A stretch of 64,000 bases of DNA from Lotus japonicus. Lineage: Eukaryota; Streptophyta; Magnoliopsida; Fabales; Fabaceae. The notes beneath the pieces were generated by a model. It did no database searches, was not told the DNA's origin, and saw only the letters and a program-made list of their open reading frames with translations. Shown piece after piece: positions 11,171 through 23,431 of this stretch (the first letter of the stretch is position 1; each line of letters opens with the position of its first letter). Both the position numbers and the translations under genes were made by a program. The stretch lies in assembly GCF_012489685.1 (NCBI RefSeq), contig NC_080046.1, positions 25,054,223 through 25,118,222 on the forward strand. Reading direction: 5' to 3'.

Positions 11171-11861
11171 GCGGGTGAAATCGCGGGAAAATGAAAATTT
11201 CGCGATTCCGATTTTTGCAGCACGATCACCGAGAAATTCTAAGAGAGATTCTGGCGTCGGAATTCCAGAACTCAAAACAAATATCTAGGATTTGGGAAAA
11301 ACGATATCGAAAAATTCAAAAGCGGTGTCGGTTAATCTGCCCCGAAAAACTACTTTTTGCTGTGATGCTCAAACGACAAAACTTCCAACTGAAGAAAGAT
11401 TGGAAACGTCGAAACAAGTCTGGCAACGCGGACGGAATCTTCGTTAGAAGTCCCGAATAGAAAAAGTATTCATCCATTGCTCGAAAATAGGGTTTCGAAG
11501 CAAAGAAATTAGCGTCGGCGGACATCCGAAAAGTGAAACCTATCGTGCGTACAGTCCAGAGTTCCGAAATGAAACGCTGGTCGATGGAAAAATAAAAAGA
11601 ATCTTTAAATTTTCCGAGAGTTCGAAATCTCACTCAAAACGTTGCTTTAAGAGCGAAATAGCCTATTCTGGACACGCTTGCCATAAGGCAGGTGTGCAGA
11701 CGACTCGCACTAACTCCGAAAACAGCTACGCAACATTCCTCAAGCAATTCCTGAACTTTCTTCTTCATTAATCTTTCTCAAATGTCAAACTCCTGTCACG
11801 CTTACACTATTTCTACGTGTGAGTCGGAAACTTAACTTGTTCTGAAAATCCAGGTCTTACA

Positions 11862-12165
11862 ATACTCCCCTCCAAAAAGAAAGTTTCGTCCTCGAAACTC
11901 AGAGCTCTGCAAAAAGTTCGGAATACAGTTCCTTGATCTTATCTTCCAATTCCCATGTAGTAGTGCCTGTGTCATTGTTCCTCAAAATCTTTACTTAAGC
12001 AATCTGCCTTCCCCTTAACTGTTTCACTCTTCTATCCCCACTGCTAACTATCGGCGTCTCAAAAGACAAAACATCATTCAACCTCATGTCGTCTGACTCG
12101 ATTACTTGCGTCGGACCTCTGCTTGAAATGATACCGGTTGGCATTCCGTGCAGTCGCACAACCTT
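11862..12165 (-). pseudogene. Remnant of pol C-terminus and integrase core
   Basis: Immediately inside the 3' edge, the minus strand resembles the end of the intact pol at 2049-4919 (chromodomain-like region, 11890-12080). It then jumps to an integrase scrap (HGMPTG-like, about 12125-12165). The frames are broken. The purine-rich stretch at 11862-11875 on the minus strand is the likely polypurine tract. Confidence 0.6.
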
Positions 12166-14240
12166 AGCCACTTACTTCTTTACTTTCGGTCGTCCGGAAT
12201 TCTTCTTAAACTCAGTGCCTCTCTGTCATCTCAAAGTAGATACTCAACTTGTCCTCGTGATCTTCATCTACAGTCCATCACTTGTTCGTTCGATAACTCT
12301 TAGACGAAACATTGCGTTGGAATCTAATAGTCCATTAACGTCACATCCAACTTCGTAACTATCATCACTCGCACAATGAAATCAATCTCCTACTTAGTCA
12401 CCATTCGAATTAAAAATCGACTTATGTCCTTATTTCTTGTCCTTCACTAATCTTATCCCTTTCAACATCAAGTTACCAACAACTTATAAGATAATCCTCT
12501 TCTTAATATCTAACAATCCATTATTATCGTCTTCTTCCTTAGAACTTCCCTCACTCAAACCTATTTACACTTACTGAAATCCCTAACACTTCGCATAAAT
12601 CGAGACTTATCCTCTAGTAGATTACATCATAACTATACCTCAAGGGACTTAACTAGCCATCTTATCATCCGATCCTTCAACATTCTGAGATTTAACTCTA
12701 TCGTAACCGCTAACACCACTAAATCTCGTATGTGTACATGAATCTCAACTCACTAGGTCAACCTTAGCCCTAGGATTCTCATTCAACCTTAGTAAAATTC
12801 ACTTGTTAACCGTAATATGCATCATCAAAATCCATAACAAAGTTTCATCCACTCTTAAGCTCTAAGAAACTTGTCCAAACATAACAACTTCAAGTATTCA
12901 TCTTAACACCAACACCCTCCTTTTGGGACTCAACCACCATCTCGTCAATCAACTTCTTAATCTCTCAATCAAATTCTGACAAACTTCGAGTCCTACACCT
13001 TAGACAGACATTCATAGATTTAAAACCTACACCTTCACCAAGTTTGGTCCTCTAATAACATTTAATCCTTCAATACTTCTTAAATGAATATCCGTTCCTT
13101 AAAACTATAACTCCTTCACTTACCCAAACGACCTGATAAGTGTCGTCATGCTTCCACACTCACCACTTGATCCTGCTATCCATAATCATAACTTATTATG
13201 CTAACATCATTCAAATCTTATCACATGGTCATGATGTCCGCAACCTCATAATCAACATCAATCGATCACCAACCTTAACACTCCACACAACCCAGAATTC
13301 CCTTACTTCAAGATCTCTCTTATACTACACCTCAATGGTCTTAACCCGAAACTCACCTTCAGGTCTTCAATCTTCTAAGATTCAACTCCTATTGTCACAC
13401 CTACAACCATAAGATCTCCTACTCGTACGTGATTCTCGGCTCTCAAGATTCAATCTTAACCCTAAGATTTCAATCCAACTTAGTAAATCTCACTTAGTAA
13501 TCTCAGCATATTACCTTGGAATCCATATCACCAACCTCAAGTATTCAACTTATGCTAAAACTTTCTTTCTCCAACTTAATCATTAATTCAACACTTTTCA
13601 AGCGAAAATTCATCTCTTAAGACTATAATGTCTCCACATATTAATCCAACGCTTAGCAAAACTTATTCCTCGAACTCGACTATAACAATCTAGTTCAGAG
13701 TTAATTCTTCTCAATCTCGCTACCATCAAACAATCATCTATAACCGGATATTAAATCCAACCTATCTAATCTCTAATAATCCCACGTCAGAAATCACATA
13801 ACCTATGACTTCATAACTTCCGAGAAAATACTTAAAGATTTTCCAACATCAATTCTATTGGCTTAGTCTACCTCTACTTGGAGTAATCACACGAACTAAC
13901 CAATCAATGTCTATACGAAAATCATCAACTTCCAAAGGTTCAAATCTTAATCTTGTACAATCAAATGCTTAACACGAACTTTCCTCCCAAATCCGACTAA
14001 TCCTCAATCAATTCAAATTCATCTTACCCGTCCTTCTATCAAAGTCCATAACCAGCTGTGATTCCGAATATCACCCCCTCAATATTAGGTTGATCAGGCC
14101 TAATACATCGAAGGTGGAAATTTAGAAAAACCCACTGGAACAGACAATGAGATCCTAACATCCAGTAACCACAATTATCCTGATATCAAGTTCCTAACGA
14201 TTCCGCTACGGAACCACACACCCTCAGTCCATGTAAAAGA
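12166..14240 (-). other. AT-rich non-coding internal module, copy 2
   Basis: About 2 kb without coding potential, lying where RNase H and integrase should be. The right two-fifths repeats at 5320-6500. Minus-strand similarity to the internal region of the plus-strand array (49700-52000) is visible by eye over long stretches. Confidence 0.65.
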
Positions 14241-14909
14241 TTAATCCTTCCTCGTCAATTGAGTCAAAGGTCCAACAATCTTGGCAAATCCCTCAATGAA
14301 GCGTCTATAATATCCAGCTAAATCCACAGAACTTCTGATCTCTGTCACCATCTTCGGTTGCTCCCAAGCCAAAACAGTCTCCACTTTCGCCGGATCCACA
14401 GCTATGCCCTCCTTCGAGATAGCATGGCCTAAGAAATTGACTTCCTCCAACCAGAATTCACACTTGGAAGGGTTCTCATACAGCTTTTTCTCTCTCAACA
14501 ATTGTAAAACTTGGCGCAAATGTCCTTCATGTTTATTCGCGTCCTTCGAATAGATCAATATGTCCTCAATAAACACCACCACACGCCGATCTAAGAACTC
14601 CTGAAAGATGCGGTTCATGTAATCCATGAAAACAGCAGGTACATTCGTCACTCCAAACGGCATCACTAGGTACTCGTAGTGTCCTTAACGTGTCCTGAAA
14701 GCAGTCTTCGGTATATCCTCAATCTTCACTCTGATCCGACGATAGCCTGACCTCAAATCTATCTTGGAAAATACGGTAGCCCCTCGTAGTTGGTCCATCA
14801 AATCATCTATCCTCGGCAACGGGTATCTGTTCTTGATCGTTGCCTTGTTCAATTGTCGATAATCCACCCACGATCTCGACCTTCCGTCCTTCTTCTTGAC
14901 TAAAAGCAC
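14241..14909 (-). pseudogene. Degenerate gypsy reverse transcriptase fragment, copy 2
   Basis: Same two frames, same separating stop and same FIED substitution as the copy at 6501-7169, so it is the tandem duplicate. RNase H and integrase do not follow. Confidence 0.85.
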
Positions 14910-15238
14910 TGGCGCTCCCCATGGTGAAACACTCGGTCGAATGAATCCCTTTTGCCGAAAGATCCTCTAACGAATCCGCTTCAAAACTAAACGCCCTAAA
15001 ATCCTACGATTCGTACCCATAAGGAATTTCCCTGAGATCCTAGCTTCCTTATCAACGCCTCGGTAAAACAACTCCCTAGCTCCGCGTGCTATTCTAGATC
15101 TCGTGTAACCTCTATAGTTAAATCACGAGCAACTTCGAATAAGGTCCTACTAGGGATAATAATCATAGGATCATAGTCTAAGTAGTAAATACAAGTTAGG
15201 CGCGTCACACTCGCTTGAATATAAAAGAGTAAGTTATT

Positions 15239-15562
15239 CTAGAATACGAGAACAGTTAAAATATTACCATCGTTCCCACGTTCTTCCTCGTTCGACTCCT
15301 CAACTCTTGCTCCTCCCTTGATATGAATCCTTTCCTCTGTAGCAAGTTGTTTTCCTTTCCCAACATTCCCTGATGATTCGCCCCTGAGTGCCTTGCAATC
15401 TTGGGAGAAATGTCCCGGTTGGTTGCAATTGAAGCATAGACTTTCTTTGGTCTTGCAGTTCACAGCTAGATGCCCCTCTCGGTTACACTTGAAGCATCTC
15501 CGTCCAATCACTGAGCATTTGTTAGCAAAATGCCCAAACTTTCTGCAACGAGTACATGTCAC
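15239..15562 (-). pseudogene. gag C-terminal part with three zinc knuckles, copy 2
   Basis: Duplicate of 7499-7822 with the same three CCHC knuckles. A short gag start is visible near 15744-15818 and the capsid body is deleted. Confidence 0.8.
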
Positions 15563-16015
15563 TCCTTTGTCACCAACTGGCTTCCCCCCCAGTATCAGCA
15601 GTCGTCGGTTTGTACTCTCTTGAGATAAGATTTCTTCCCTCGGAACGCTGATATGGTCCCCACTTATGGTAACTCTTCCTTCCGTTGTAGCCTTGGGAAC
15701 CTGACCTCATTGGTCCCCCAGCTCCAATTCGGTTCATTCCTCTTTATTGATACATTGCTGTCGCCATCAGTCGTTGATGATGCTCACGTGTAGCCTCCGC
15801 CATCCGGTTAAGATCCACCATCCTATATCCCATCGAACGTCCGATTAGTACTAACCATACGGTAGCACTAGACAAACCACTCAATCCGATTGAGTAGTAA
15901 CGCAAGCAATTAGAGCGAAAATCGCTCTGCAGACAATCAATTTTCACTCTTTGCAGAGTCACACAACCTAGCACAGAAGACCTATTCCCCAAAGACTCCC
16001 GAAAGACTCGACTAA

Positions 16016-16027
16016 GCTCTGATACCA
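16016..16027 (-). other. Primer-binding site (initiator tRNA-Met), copy 2
   Basis: TGGTATCAGAGC on the minus strand, next to the end of the LTR at 16031. Confidence 0.9.
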
Positions 16028-16985
16028 CAATGTAACACCCCGATTTCCAGGTGTCACTTTAGTAACCAAAAATAGACTTTACGCTGAAAACAGGTAATTT
16101 TTTCGTTTGATACCTTTTAAATCAAGCAATAGAAAATAAAGACAAAACCCAACCAACACACAAATATTTACACATGTACAGCCTCAGCTGCACTCCCATG
16201 TCACGCGCACTCGCAGTGACTCCAAAGTAGTGTGCCCGTAGGCAAATAGTTACAGATCCAGAAGTGTGAGGGAAAAGGTTATAATTACAATCCACTGGGA
16301 GAAAGTCGGCCTCAAAATGGCCTAAGCAAAGACCCCTATAGTCCGACTGACTCACTGTGATCCCTCAATAAGAGAACCACACAAAAGCCATGCGTCGGGA
16401 ACCTACCCCGTCCCAAAAGCAAAACGAATCAGAGCTCTACACAAATATGACGCCTGCCTAACTCTACCAACCCATAACTGCTCACACATCCGAGTCCTCG
16501 GCGAACTGAAGACGGCAAGTTGAAGCTCAGCTCCATGCGTCGTAGAACTTCTTTCGTCAGATGTTCACACTCGTCAGTCCGGTCCTCCATGACCCTTCCC
16601 CGGTACGTCGCTCGATGACCCACAACATCGACCACCCAAGCGGTGGGGGCATCCCGATCCACAAGCTCATATCTGATCCCCCCGAGGGAGAGACCATCGA
16701 ACACCAGTCGGCCATCGACATCTGGCAGCAGGCCGACCGCCCAAACACAAACATACAAACAAAGCCAAGGCGCTAGGGTCAACTCACAGCAATAAGTAGA
16801 TATACACTCAACATGTGATATGGGGTATAGATATATGTTGATATATATACATATAAACAATCCTAGCATGTTATGGCTCTAACATTGCTTCAATAAACAA
16901 ACAACACACAATCTCAGTCAGCATGAATGTATGCGTGAAATGCACAATATGTATCCGGATTTGTGACGCGTTCCCGTTCGCCACA

Positions 16986-17197
16986 AGTGAAGCATTTTCA
17001 CTATGGATGGACCATTCCCGTTATCCATCCTGGATGAAATCCATCCTGGATGAACCATTCCCGTTATTCATCCTTGGTGAACCATTCCCGTTATTCACCG
17101 AATGATGAACCATTCCCGTTATTCATCATTAATGCAAGGTGAACCATTCCCGTTATTCACCATGATATGCACAGGTGAACCATTCCCGTTATTCACC
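16986..17197. repeat. Array of hairpins with constant 12-nt loop, LTR copy B
   Basis: Exact counterpart of the array at 9246-9457, offset 7740 bp, with the same six covarying arm pairs around CCATTCCCGTTA. Confidence 0.85.
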
Positions 17198-17289
17198 CGA
17201 TTGAATGCAACGTGGTTAGCCAAACAACGAATCGTCCTTACCACGAAAGTGTTTAGCTCACAACCCAATCTCAACAAACCCATGAGTTA

Positions 17290-17430
17290 GTGTCGGTCAA
17301 TACAACACAACTCGGAGTAAGTGTCGGTCAATACAACACAACTCCATCCACAGAATACACAAGGGTCTAGTGTCGGTCAATACAACACAGCCCAAACAAC
17401 AAGAGCACTAGGTGTCGGTCAATACAACAC
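17290..17430. repeat. Four copies of a 19-bp motif, LTR copy B
   Basis: Counterpart of 9550-9690 with the same motif and spacing. Confidence 0.85.
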
Positions 17431-18901
17431 GGCTCCACAACAATCCCCAAGAGTACTAGAGTACTCGGTGACTTTCAATCATCACCATAGCTCACCTTAG
17501 TGGCTTCCCCCAATTCCGATAACTCTCCAAACCCACAACAAAGTCGACTTTTCCCCGTCTTTCGTAAATATTTTCCCCTTCAGTTCTCCTATGCTTAAAC
17601 GTTAATAAAAATTGTTTCAATTCGAATTAGTCAAGTTATGAGTTTATTTCTCAAAGTCTAAGTTTCCCAAGTCTTTAGTTTTTCAAAGCTCTATCATTCT
17701 AAGTTTTCAAAGATCAACCACCCAAAATACATTTCCCGGGGAAAGTCTAAGAATTCCAACATATGGCTAAGTCTCAAACCCCACATTTGGACTTGCCTAG
17801 GGTTGTTCATCCAACCCGAAATATCAAAGATCACCAGATCAATGAATCTCCACTCCGAAATTGCGTCAAAACGCTCAATCCAACAAAAGCACAACATCAC
17901 AAGTATGGAAAAGCATCATAACATCAACTCATCATCAAAAACAACATCAGATAAAACATAAGTCGAATTTATCGACGCCTATCATGCAGTCATAGCTAAT
18001 ATATAGTAAGTTGCCCTAACCTCGAGCTGATCCAGCTTCGCAAATCAAATCTCCTTCACAGGAATGCCTTGAAACTTCCAAAGTTCCTTCAACTGAACCT
18101 CGGAGGAAAAACAAAGCAGAATCCACACAAAATCGATTAGTTCGATCGCAATACAATACATAAACGATAGACAAAGCATCAAAGCTTCAGAATACGACAA
18201 ACGGGTACGAAAGGACAAGTTTTCGAAAACGAAAAACTCCCCTCCCCTTAGGAAAAACCCACGGCCATAAGGAGAAAAGGGCTTCGGCTCTTTTTCTTCG
18301 ATCAAATCAGTTTACAAGGTAGTTTTAGGGTAAAACTAAGGCAAAGAAACTGTCAGAACAATTTTCGGACAATCGGGCCGAAATACGACTACGCAGGGGC
18401 ATTTTGGTCCAAAATAAAGGCTCAAAACTTCAAAGTTATCAGTTCTGAAAACAAATTTGACAGCAACGATCCTCATGATATCCGTGACAACAAATCCTAA
18501 AGGCACGAAGTCAGATTAAGTCTTTTCGACAATAAAGTTTCGAAATGTGAGACAAAAAGAGTTTTGAGTCAATTTTTCAGATCCTGGACAACTGAATCGC
18601 AATCAGAGTTTACTGACAGAGGTTTTAGACTCAGGGGAACATAAGGAACATAACCCAAGCGAGAAATCAGAGAAATCGGACAATTTTAGAAAAAGCTCAA
18701 AACTTAGAGCACAGAAACGACTTCAGAAACTCAGCAGAAACAGAAATCAGAGGCAGGATTCATGATAGTTACCTCGATACCTAGAAGTAGGGACGAACTG
18801 CACGAAGATTGGTCAAGTTTTCGCGGAAATCCCCTCCCCCCTTGCTCTCCACGAAATCAGCCACAAATGGAAAGAAAATGAGAGGATTTTGCTTTTTCGC
18901 G

Positions 18902-18911
18902 CTATTTATAG
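18902..18911 (-). promoter_or_regulatory. LTR core promoter TATA box, copy B
   Basis: CTATAAATAG on the minus strand, equivalent to 11161-11170. Confidence 0.6.
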
Positions 18912-19602
18912 GCGGGTGAAATCGCGGGAAAATGAAAATTTCGCGATTCCGATTTTTGCAGCACGATCACCGAGAAATTCTAAGAGAGATTCTGGCGTCG
19001 GAATTCCAGAACTCAAAACAAATATCTAGGATTTGGGAAAAACGATATCGAAAAATTCAAAAGCGGTGTCGGTTAATCTGCCCCGAAAAACTACTTTTTG
19101 CTGTGATGCTCAAACGACAAAACTTCCAACTGAAGAAAGATTGGAAACGTCGAAACAAGTCTGGCAACGCGGACGGAATCTTCGTTAGAAGTCCCGAATA
19201 GAAAAAGTATTCATCCATTGCTCGAAAATAGGGTTTCGAAGCAAAGAAATTAGCGTCGGCGGACATCCGAAAAGTGAAACCTATCGTGCGTACAGTCCAG
19301 AGTTCCGAAATGAAACGCTGGTCGATGGAAAAATAAAAAGAATCTTTAAATTTTCCGAGAGTTCGAAATCTCACTCAAAACGTTGCTTTAAGAGCGAAAT
19401 AGCCTATTCTGGACACGCTTGCCATAAGGCAGGTGTGCAGACGACTCGCACTAACTCCGAAAACAGCTACGCAACATTCCTCAAGCAATTCCTGAACTTT
19501 CTTCTTCATTAATCTTTCTCAAATGTCAAACTCCTGTCACGCTTACACTATTTCTACGTGTGAGTCGGAAACTTAACTTGTTCTGAAAATCCAGGTCTTA
19601 CA

Positions 19603-20160
19603 TGCTTTATAGAGGGCGAACTTTATTGCCCAAGTCGAGATTAGAGCAATGTAGCCTGGAAGGCTAGTTGTGGGGGGACATCCTGGGTTATTGTTCGTGA
19701 CCGCCAATCGAAGGGTTATCTCTATAACAAGTCATCCAAGGGTTGCATATGTTCATTAAGACTTGAGACAATTAAGACACTTTTCCCTCAAACTTCGGGT
19801 GCGTGTCTTGTGGGCTTGTGGACTGGGCGGGACCTGCTCATTAGGACCCGCCCAAAGTTAGACCTTGGCGCGACTATAAGACGGCTAGGCGAGACCTCCA
19901 TAGGGCGACCAACTCTCTGGGCCGAGGATTTTTGAGGCCCAAGGGCCCAACTAGTATAGCATTAGGATATTGGACCATCCCACTATAAAAGGGGAGGTCA
20001 TTCATTGTAAAAAAGATCTTATCATTATTATATTACACTTTTATCTTCTCCTAGCTTTGTCTGCTAGGGTTTTGGATAAAGTCTCTTCTACATGTGAGAT
20101 CTAGGTCCAGAACAGTTGGGAATGAGTTTTTTTGGGTCATTGTTCTAATTTCTAGGTAAA
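19603..20160 (+). mobile_element. Probable LTR remnant of another retrotransposon
   Basis: Non-coding, GC-richer than its right flank. At 19980-20030 it has a TATA-like ACTATAAAAGGGG followed by a T/A-rich start region, an arrangement typical of plant gypsy LTRs. No partner LTR, PBS or TSD was found, so the family and ends are uncertain. Confidence 0.4.
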
Positions 20161-21174
20161 TATGATGTTAATTTTTTGGTTAAAATTCTACATTCCAGGT
20201 TTTCTCTGGGGAAGGGTTATGGATGATGACAATTAAGAGGATGAAATGAAAGATATGGGTTAAAAATTGATTAAGGGTATTTTAAAAAATTTAATTAAAA
20301 AATATTTTTATTTATTTATTTAATACACACGTGTAAAAGAATTAATTAACAATGAAGTGGATAGATACCAAAAAAAACAATGACCTTGATAAGGTAAGCG
20401 TTGGCCTACCACTTAGAAAGCTCACCGGAGTTCCGCCCTCCGACGAGGACTAAATGCAAACTTGCTGCAATCATGGTGACGAGAATCATAATATTTTCCG
20501 ACGAGACCAATTTAATGATTAATCATTAGCCGAAATAATCAAATGTATTTCTTAACTTCATATTAATATATATTTTATTTCCAAAAAAAAAGAAATTTGT
20601 CCATCACTCAACAAACATACATATTAAAAATTAAAATAAAAAATAAATTCAATAAAGCAAAACAATAAACTATTCAAAATCGCCTAAGAAACCTTTTAAT
20701 GTGTTTGAAAACATCTAATGGTTATTTTTTTAAGACAAATTTTCAAAAATTAAATCAACTTAATCTTTTCTTTTTGAATCTTAAATCAACTTAATCATTT
20801 TAGAAGTTATTCTCATCAAAACCCGCACTAACTAAAATACTAAATTTCAATAAAAAATTTATAAATCTTAATTTTCCAACTCTTATATGATCATTTTACA
20901 ATTATTTTTTTACTTTATTTTTAATTACTTTTTAATCAAGGATATAATGAACAAATCTAAAAGGATAAAAGGTTACATGAGTTTTTTATCTTAATTTTTA
21001 AACATGCAAAGTATTAAAATAGATGTTAAGAAATTAATATCAAATAAGAAATTAATATTTGACTCATATTTTAACTCTCTCGACTGTAAAGAAAGAAATA
21101 ACATTCAATAATTTATCAAGAAAGAAAAGAAAACTAATCTAAATATAAAAAATGAAAGCCCAAGCTTTGTGGTA
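20161..21174. other. AT-rich intergenic DNA 3' of the PRA1 gene
   Basis: Homopolymer-rich and AT-rich, without coding potential, RNA genes or recognisable element ends. It probably includes the 3' UTR of the minus-strand gene that ends at 21175. Confidence 0.6.
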
Positions 21175-21726
21175 TTAGACTAATATTGGGCCTAAAGGAT
21201 TGGGTCCATTTCCAGCGAAGGGAAAAAGCCCAAAAGTCAATGGCCACGACACTTGTTCCTCAAGGAATAGATCGTCTGGAACTCGAAGCGCTCCGTGAAC
21301 ACACACAATCCCCAACCCCACCATCACAGCGGTTACAACCACCGACACCACATTCGTAAGCAGAACCACCGCAACGGTGGCCAAAATCAGCCCTACAAGA
21401 ACCTCTCTGTTGGTGAAGGCGCGATGAAAGACCACGAGTTTCTGCTCCGGCGGCCGGAGGACGTAGAGGAAGATCCACGCGCCGGCAAGGCACACGATGA
21501 GGAAGAGTGAGAGAGGCCGTGAGAGGAGCGAAGCGGCGAGTACCGCTGCTAGCACGATAAGGTAGTTGACGCGGAAGTGGAGGACGTTCTTGCGGAGGCG
21601 GGAGATGGCTTCGGATGGCGATTCCGGTAACGAGATGGCGCTGCGGTCGATGAGTTCGGTCCAGGGACGGCGGTGCGTGTGGTGGTGGAGGCGCGTGAGG
21701 AAGGTTAGGAGATTCTCCGAGGACAT
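21175..21726 (-). CDS. PRA1 family protein (prenylated Rab acceptor)
   Basis: 183-residue single-exon protein. PRA1 proteins are small four-helix membrane proteins of the ER, Golgi and endosomes that bind prenylated Rab GTPases and help membrane trafficking. Features seen: an N-terminal cytosolic part with PWTELIDRSAISLPES (residues 21-36) and the RLRKN...FRVNY motif (43-55) typical of plant PRA1; two long hydrophobic hairpins (about 54-90 and 109-147) separated by a basic loop RPPEQKLVVFHR; and a short C-terminal tail with DDLFLEEQ. The length fits plant members (180-220 residues). The Met at 21726 is chosen because the conserved domain follows at the normal distance. The last 20 residues look unusual, so the C-terminus may be altered. 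It is the only intact-looking host gene here and lies about 1.6 kb from retroelement arrays on its left. Confidence 0.85.
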   Translation of the reverse strand: MSSENLLTFLTRLHHHTHRRPWTELIDRSAISLPESPSEAISRLRKNVLHFRVNYLIVLAAVLAASLLSRPLSLFLIVCLAGAWIFLYVLRPPEQKLVVFHRAFTNREVLVGLILATVAVVLLTNVVSVVVTAVMVGLGIVCVHGALRVPDDLFLEEQVSWPLTFGLFPFAGNGPNPLGPILV

Positions 21727-22489
21727 TGCTGCTGCGAGTAGCGGTGAGCAATTCGTCTTTGCTTGGTTTTCATTTCTGTGATTTATTGTCCTTTCTTTTA
21801 ATCTGATTGATTGATTTTGGGTTTTATGACTTTATGTAGAATGCAAGTTAGATTCATTGACTTTTTAGTTCCAATCTGTGATCTGGAAATTAAATGCTGC
21901 AAACTGTTCCTTGATTTATCAGTTAAATGTATGCATGTATTTGTTGAATTGTAGATTGTGGATTGAGTAACTTTGGTTATGGAGTTTGATCTACGGAAGA
22001 TTGTTAAAATATGTTTCTTCAATGGAGCACTCTTACGAAGTGATGTGGTTTTATATATGTAAAGGATTGATGTTTCTATACAATGCAGTTAGTACTTAGA
22101 AGAATAATCCATTCATATCCATTTCATAATCCATTCATATCCCTACAATGCAGTTAGTACTTACGAAGTGATGTGGTTTTATAAACTGAGAGATGGTTTG
22201 ATCTTATAGGAATAAGAGAGATATATGAAAGAAAGTGGCTAGAAATGAGATTAATAAGAAATTTGCATGAATCAATCAAAGTTGAAAAATAATTTTTTTA
22301 TGTTAACACCCAAAATATGATGTAATATAAAAAGAGAAGAGAGATAAAAACATGAGTGGAAATACGAAAAGAGAAAAAAATCGATGTTAATATATCAAGT
22401 TCGGTAGAAAATTTTGCAAATTGTTGCTTCCACATTGTTTGTGAAGAGTGAAAAGTTAGGATTGAGGGGAAGTTGATGAAAATCCAAAC
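21727..22489. other. 5' flank of PRA1 gene
   Basis: Upstream region of the minus-strand PRA1 gene. It is AT-rich, with no other gene. It has a small local duplication: AATGCAGTTAGTACTTA occurs near 22083 and 22146, and GAAGTGATGTGGTTTTATA near 22037 and 22166. No clear promoter element could be assigned. Confidence 0.55.
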
Positions 22490-22979
22490 ACTTAGGGTGT
22501 ATTTGCAAGTTGAATTTTAAAGCAGAGGGAAGGAAAGGATGAGTCTTATGAGAAGCTTTTGTTAGGGGGGAAGAGTTTGTGGAGTTTATGAAAACCCTCC
22601 ATGACCCATCATACAGTTATTTGTAGAGTTTCCCCAACTTAATGGGTTTTGTGAAATTGTAAGCTCCCCAAACAAGGGTAGAGTCGACCCTCCTTTCCTC
22701 TCTCATTTCCTTCCCCTCATAGCCTTCCCCTCACAACCTTCCTCCCCCCTCCCCTAAAAACTTAGAAACAAAGTTTTAGGTTGTGTTTGCGAGTTTTTAA
22801 GGGAGGAGAGAAAAAGGTTTTGAGGAGAACGAAAGCGGAGGACAAGAGAATGGAAATAAGGGTAAACCTTTCCCTTGGTTGAGAGTTCCAAATTTTCCAA
22901 AACCCTCAATATATGGTGTGTTTATGAGTTGAGTTTTAGAGATGAGAGAAGAGAATGAGAAGGGCTGTGAGAAGTTCTC
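22490..22979. repeat. GA-rich repeat units, left part
   Basis: Two or more units start with a GGTGTnTTTGnGAGTT-like end (near 22494, 22778 and 22914) and finish with a C/T-rich stretch. The unit beginning at 22776 is cut at 22979 by the Reina-like element and continues at 28423. The units look like a tandemly or nestedly amplified MITE without coding capacity. Confidence 0.55.
22975..22979 (+). repeat. Target-site duplication TTCTC (left)
   Basis: TTCTC precedes the 5' LTR and recurs at 28418-28422 directly after the 3' LTR. Confidence 0.9.
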
Positions 22980-23373
22980 TGATAGGACCGTTGGTAGAGA
23001 GTGGGCCAAAACACAAGAGAGCAGGCCCAAAGTGTGGAGGGTTTATGTTAGGAAAAATAAGAAAGGGAAAGAAGCTTCAGGAATATGAGCTGGAGGTGAG
23101 AGAGTGAGGTTGGAGAGTTAGTTACGTGAAATGCGGAGGGGGAGGAATGTGTGAGGTGTAGAGATTCCCTTTATAGGTTCATTGTTAGCAAAGGGAAGGG
23201 GTATGAAGAGTATTGTTAAGAAAATATCTGGATAGAGAGGTTTCTTCTCTATAGGAGTGTTTACTCTGGGACTTTAGCTTCTGCTATTGTATTTGTTCTG
23301 ATTCAATCAATATTAAATCCTTTTTCCTCATTTTGCTTACTGTTTCTCTTTACTGTGACTTTGGTTTCCATCA
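22980..23373 (+). mobile_element. 5' LTR of Reina-like element
   Basis: 394 bp, TG...CA, near-identical to 28024-28417. Confidence 0.93.
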
Positions 23374-23376
23374 AAT

Positions 23377-23392
23377 TGGTCCGACCTGCCGG
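23377..23392 (+). other. Primer-binding site, probably tRNA-Tyr
   Basis: TGGTCCGACCTGCCGG begins three bases after the LTR. Its complement ends in CCA preceded by CCGGCAGGTCGGA, which I recognise as the 3' end of plant tRNA-Tyr. It does not match initiator tRNA-Met. Confidence 0.7.
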
Positions 23393-23431
23393 ATAATCAC
23401 GAGACTGATACCAGTGCTGGAAATCTGATTG

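Larger units (their letters stand above)
8291..11861 (-). mobile_element. LTR of non-autonomous gypsy array, copy A (shared, central)
   Basis: 3571 bp, reading TGTAAGACCTGG...GGGTGTTACA on the minus strand. Its left side adjoins a PBS and its right side adjoins a polypurine-like stretch at 11862-11875. It therefore serves as 5' LTR of the left unit and 3' LTR of the right unit. It contains a hairpin array, a 19-bp repeat set and a TATA box. It differs from copy B by one substitution and three one-base C-run indels that I could see. No gene is supported in it. Confidence 0.85.
5320..19602 (-). mobile_element. Non-autonomous gypsy tandem array: internal-LTR-internal-LTR
   Basis: Two near-identical units in the same orientation, offset 7740-7741 bp. 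Internal regions are 5320-8290 (truncated by the gap) and 11862-16030. LTRs are 8291-11861 and 16031-19602. Each LTR reads TGTAAGACC...GGGTGTTACA on the minus strand, and each is followed by a PBS for initiator tRNA-Met. The outermost right edge is 19602, flanked by TGCTT; the left LTR is missing at the gap. Both copies share the same disabling changes, including FIED for FIDD in RT, so decay came before duplication. Unequal LTR recombination is the likely origin; assembly duplication is the alternative. Confidence 0.8.
16031..19602 (-). mobile_element. 5' LTR of non-autonomous gypsy array, copy B
   Basis: 3572 bp, near-identical to copy A and with the same ends. The right edge abuts unrelated sequence (TGCTTTATAG), so it is the outer 5' LTR. 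It carries the same hairpin array (16986-17197), 19-bp repeats (17290-17430) and TATA box (18902-18911). Confidence 0.85.

Noticed and set aside
21260..21751. Second frame of 163 codons overlapping PRA1
   Set aside because: Proline/arginine-rich shadow of the GC-rich PRA1 coding strand with no recognisable domain.
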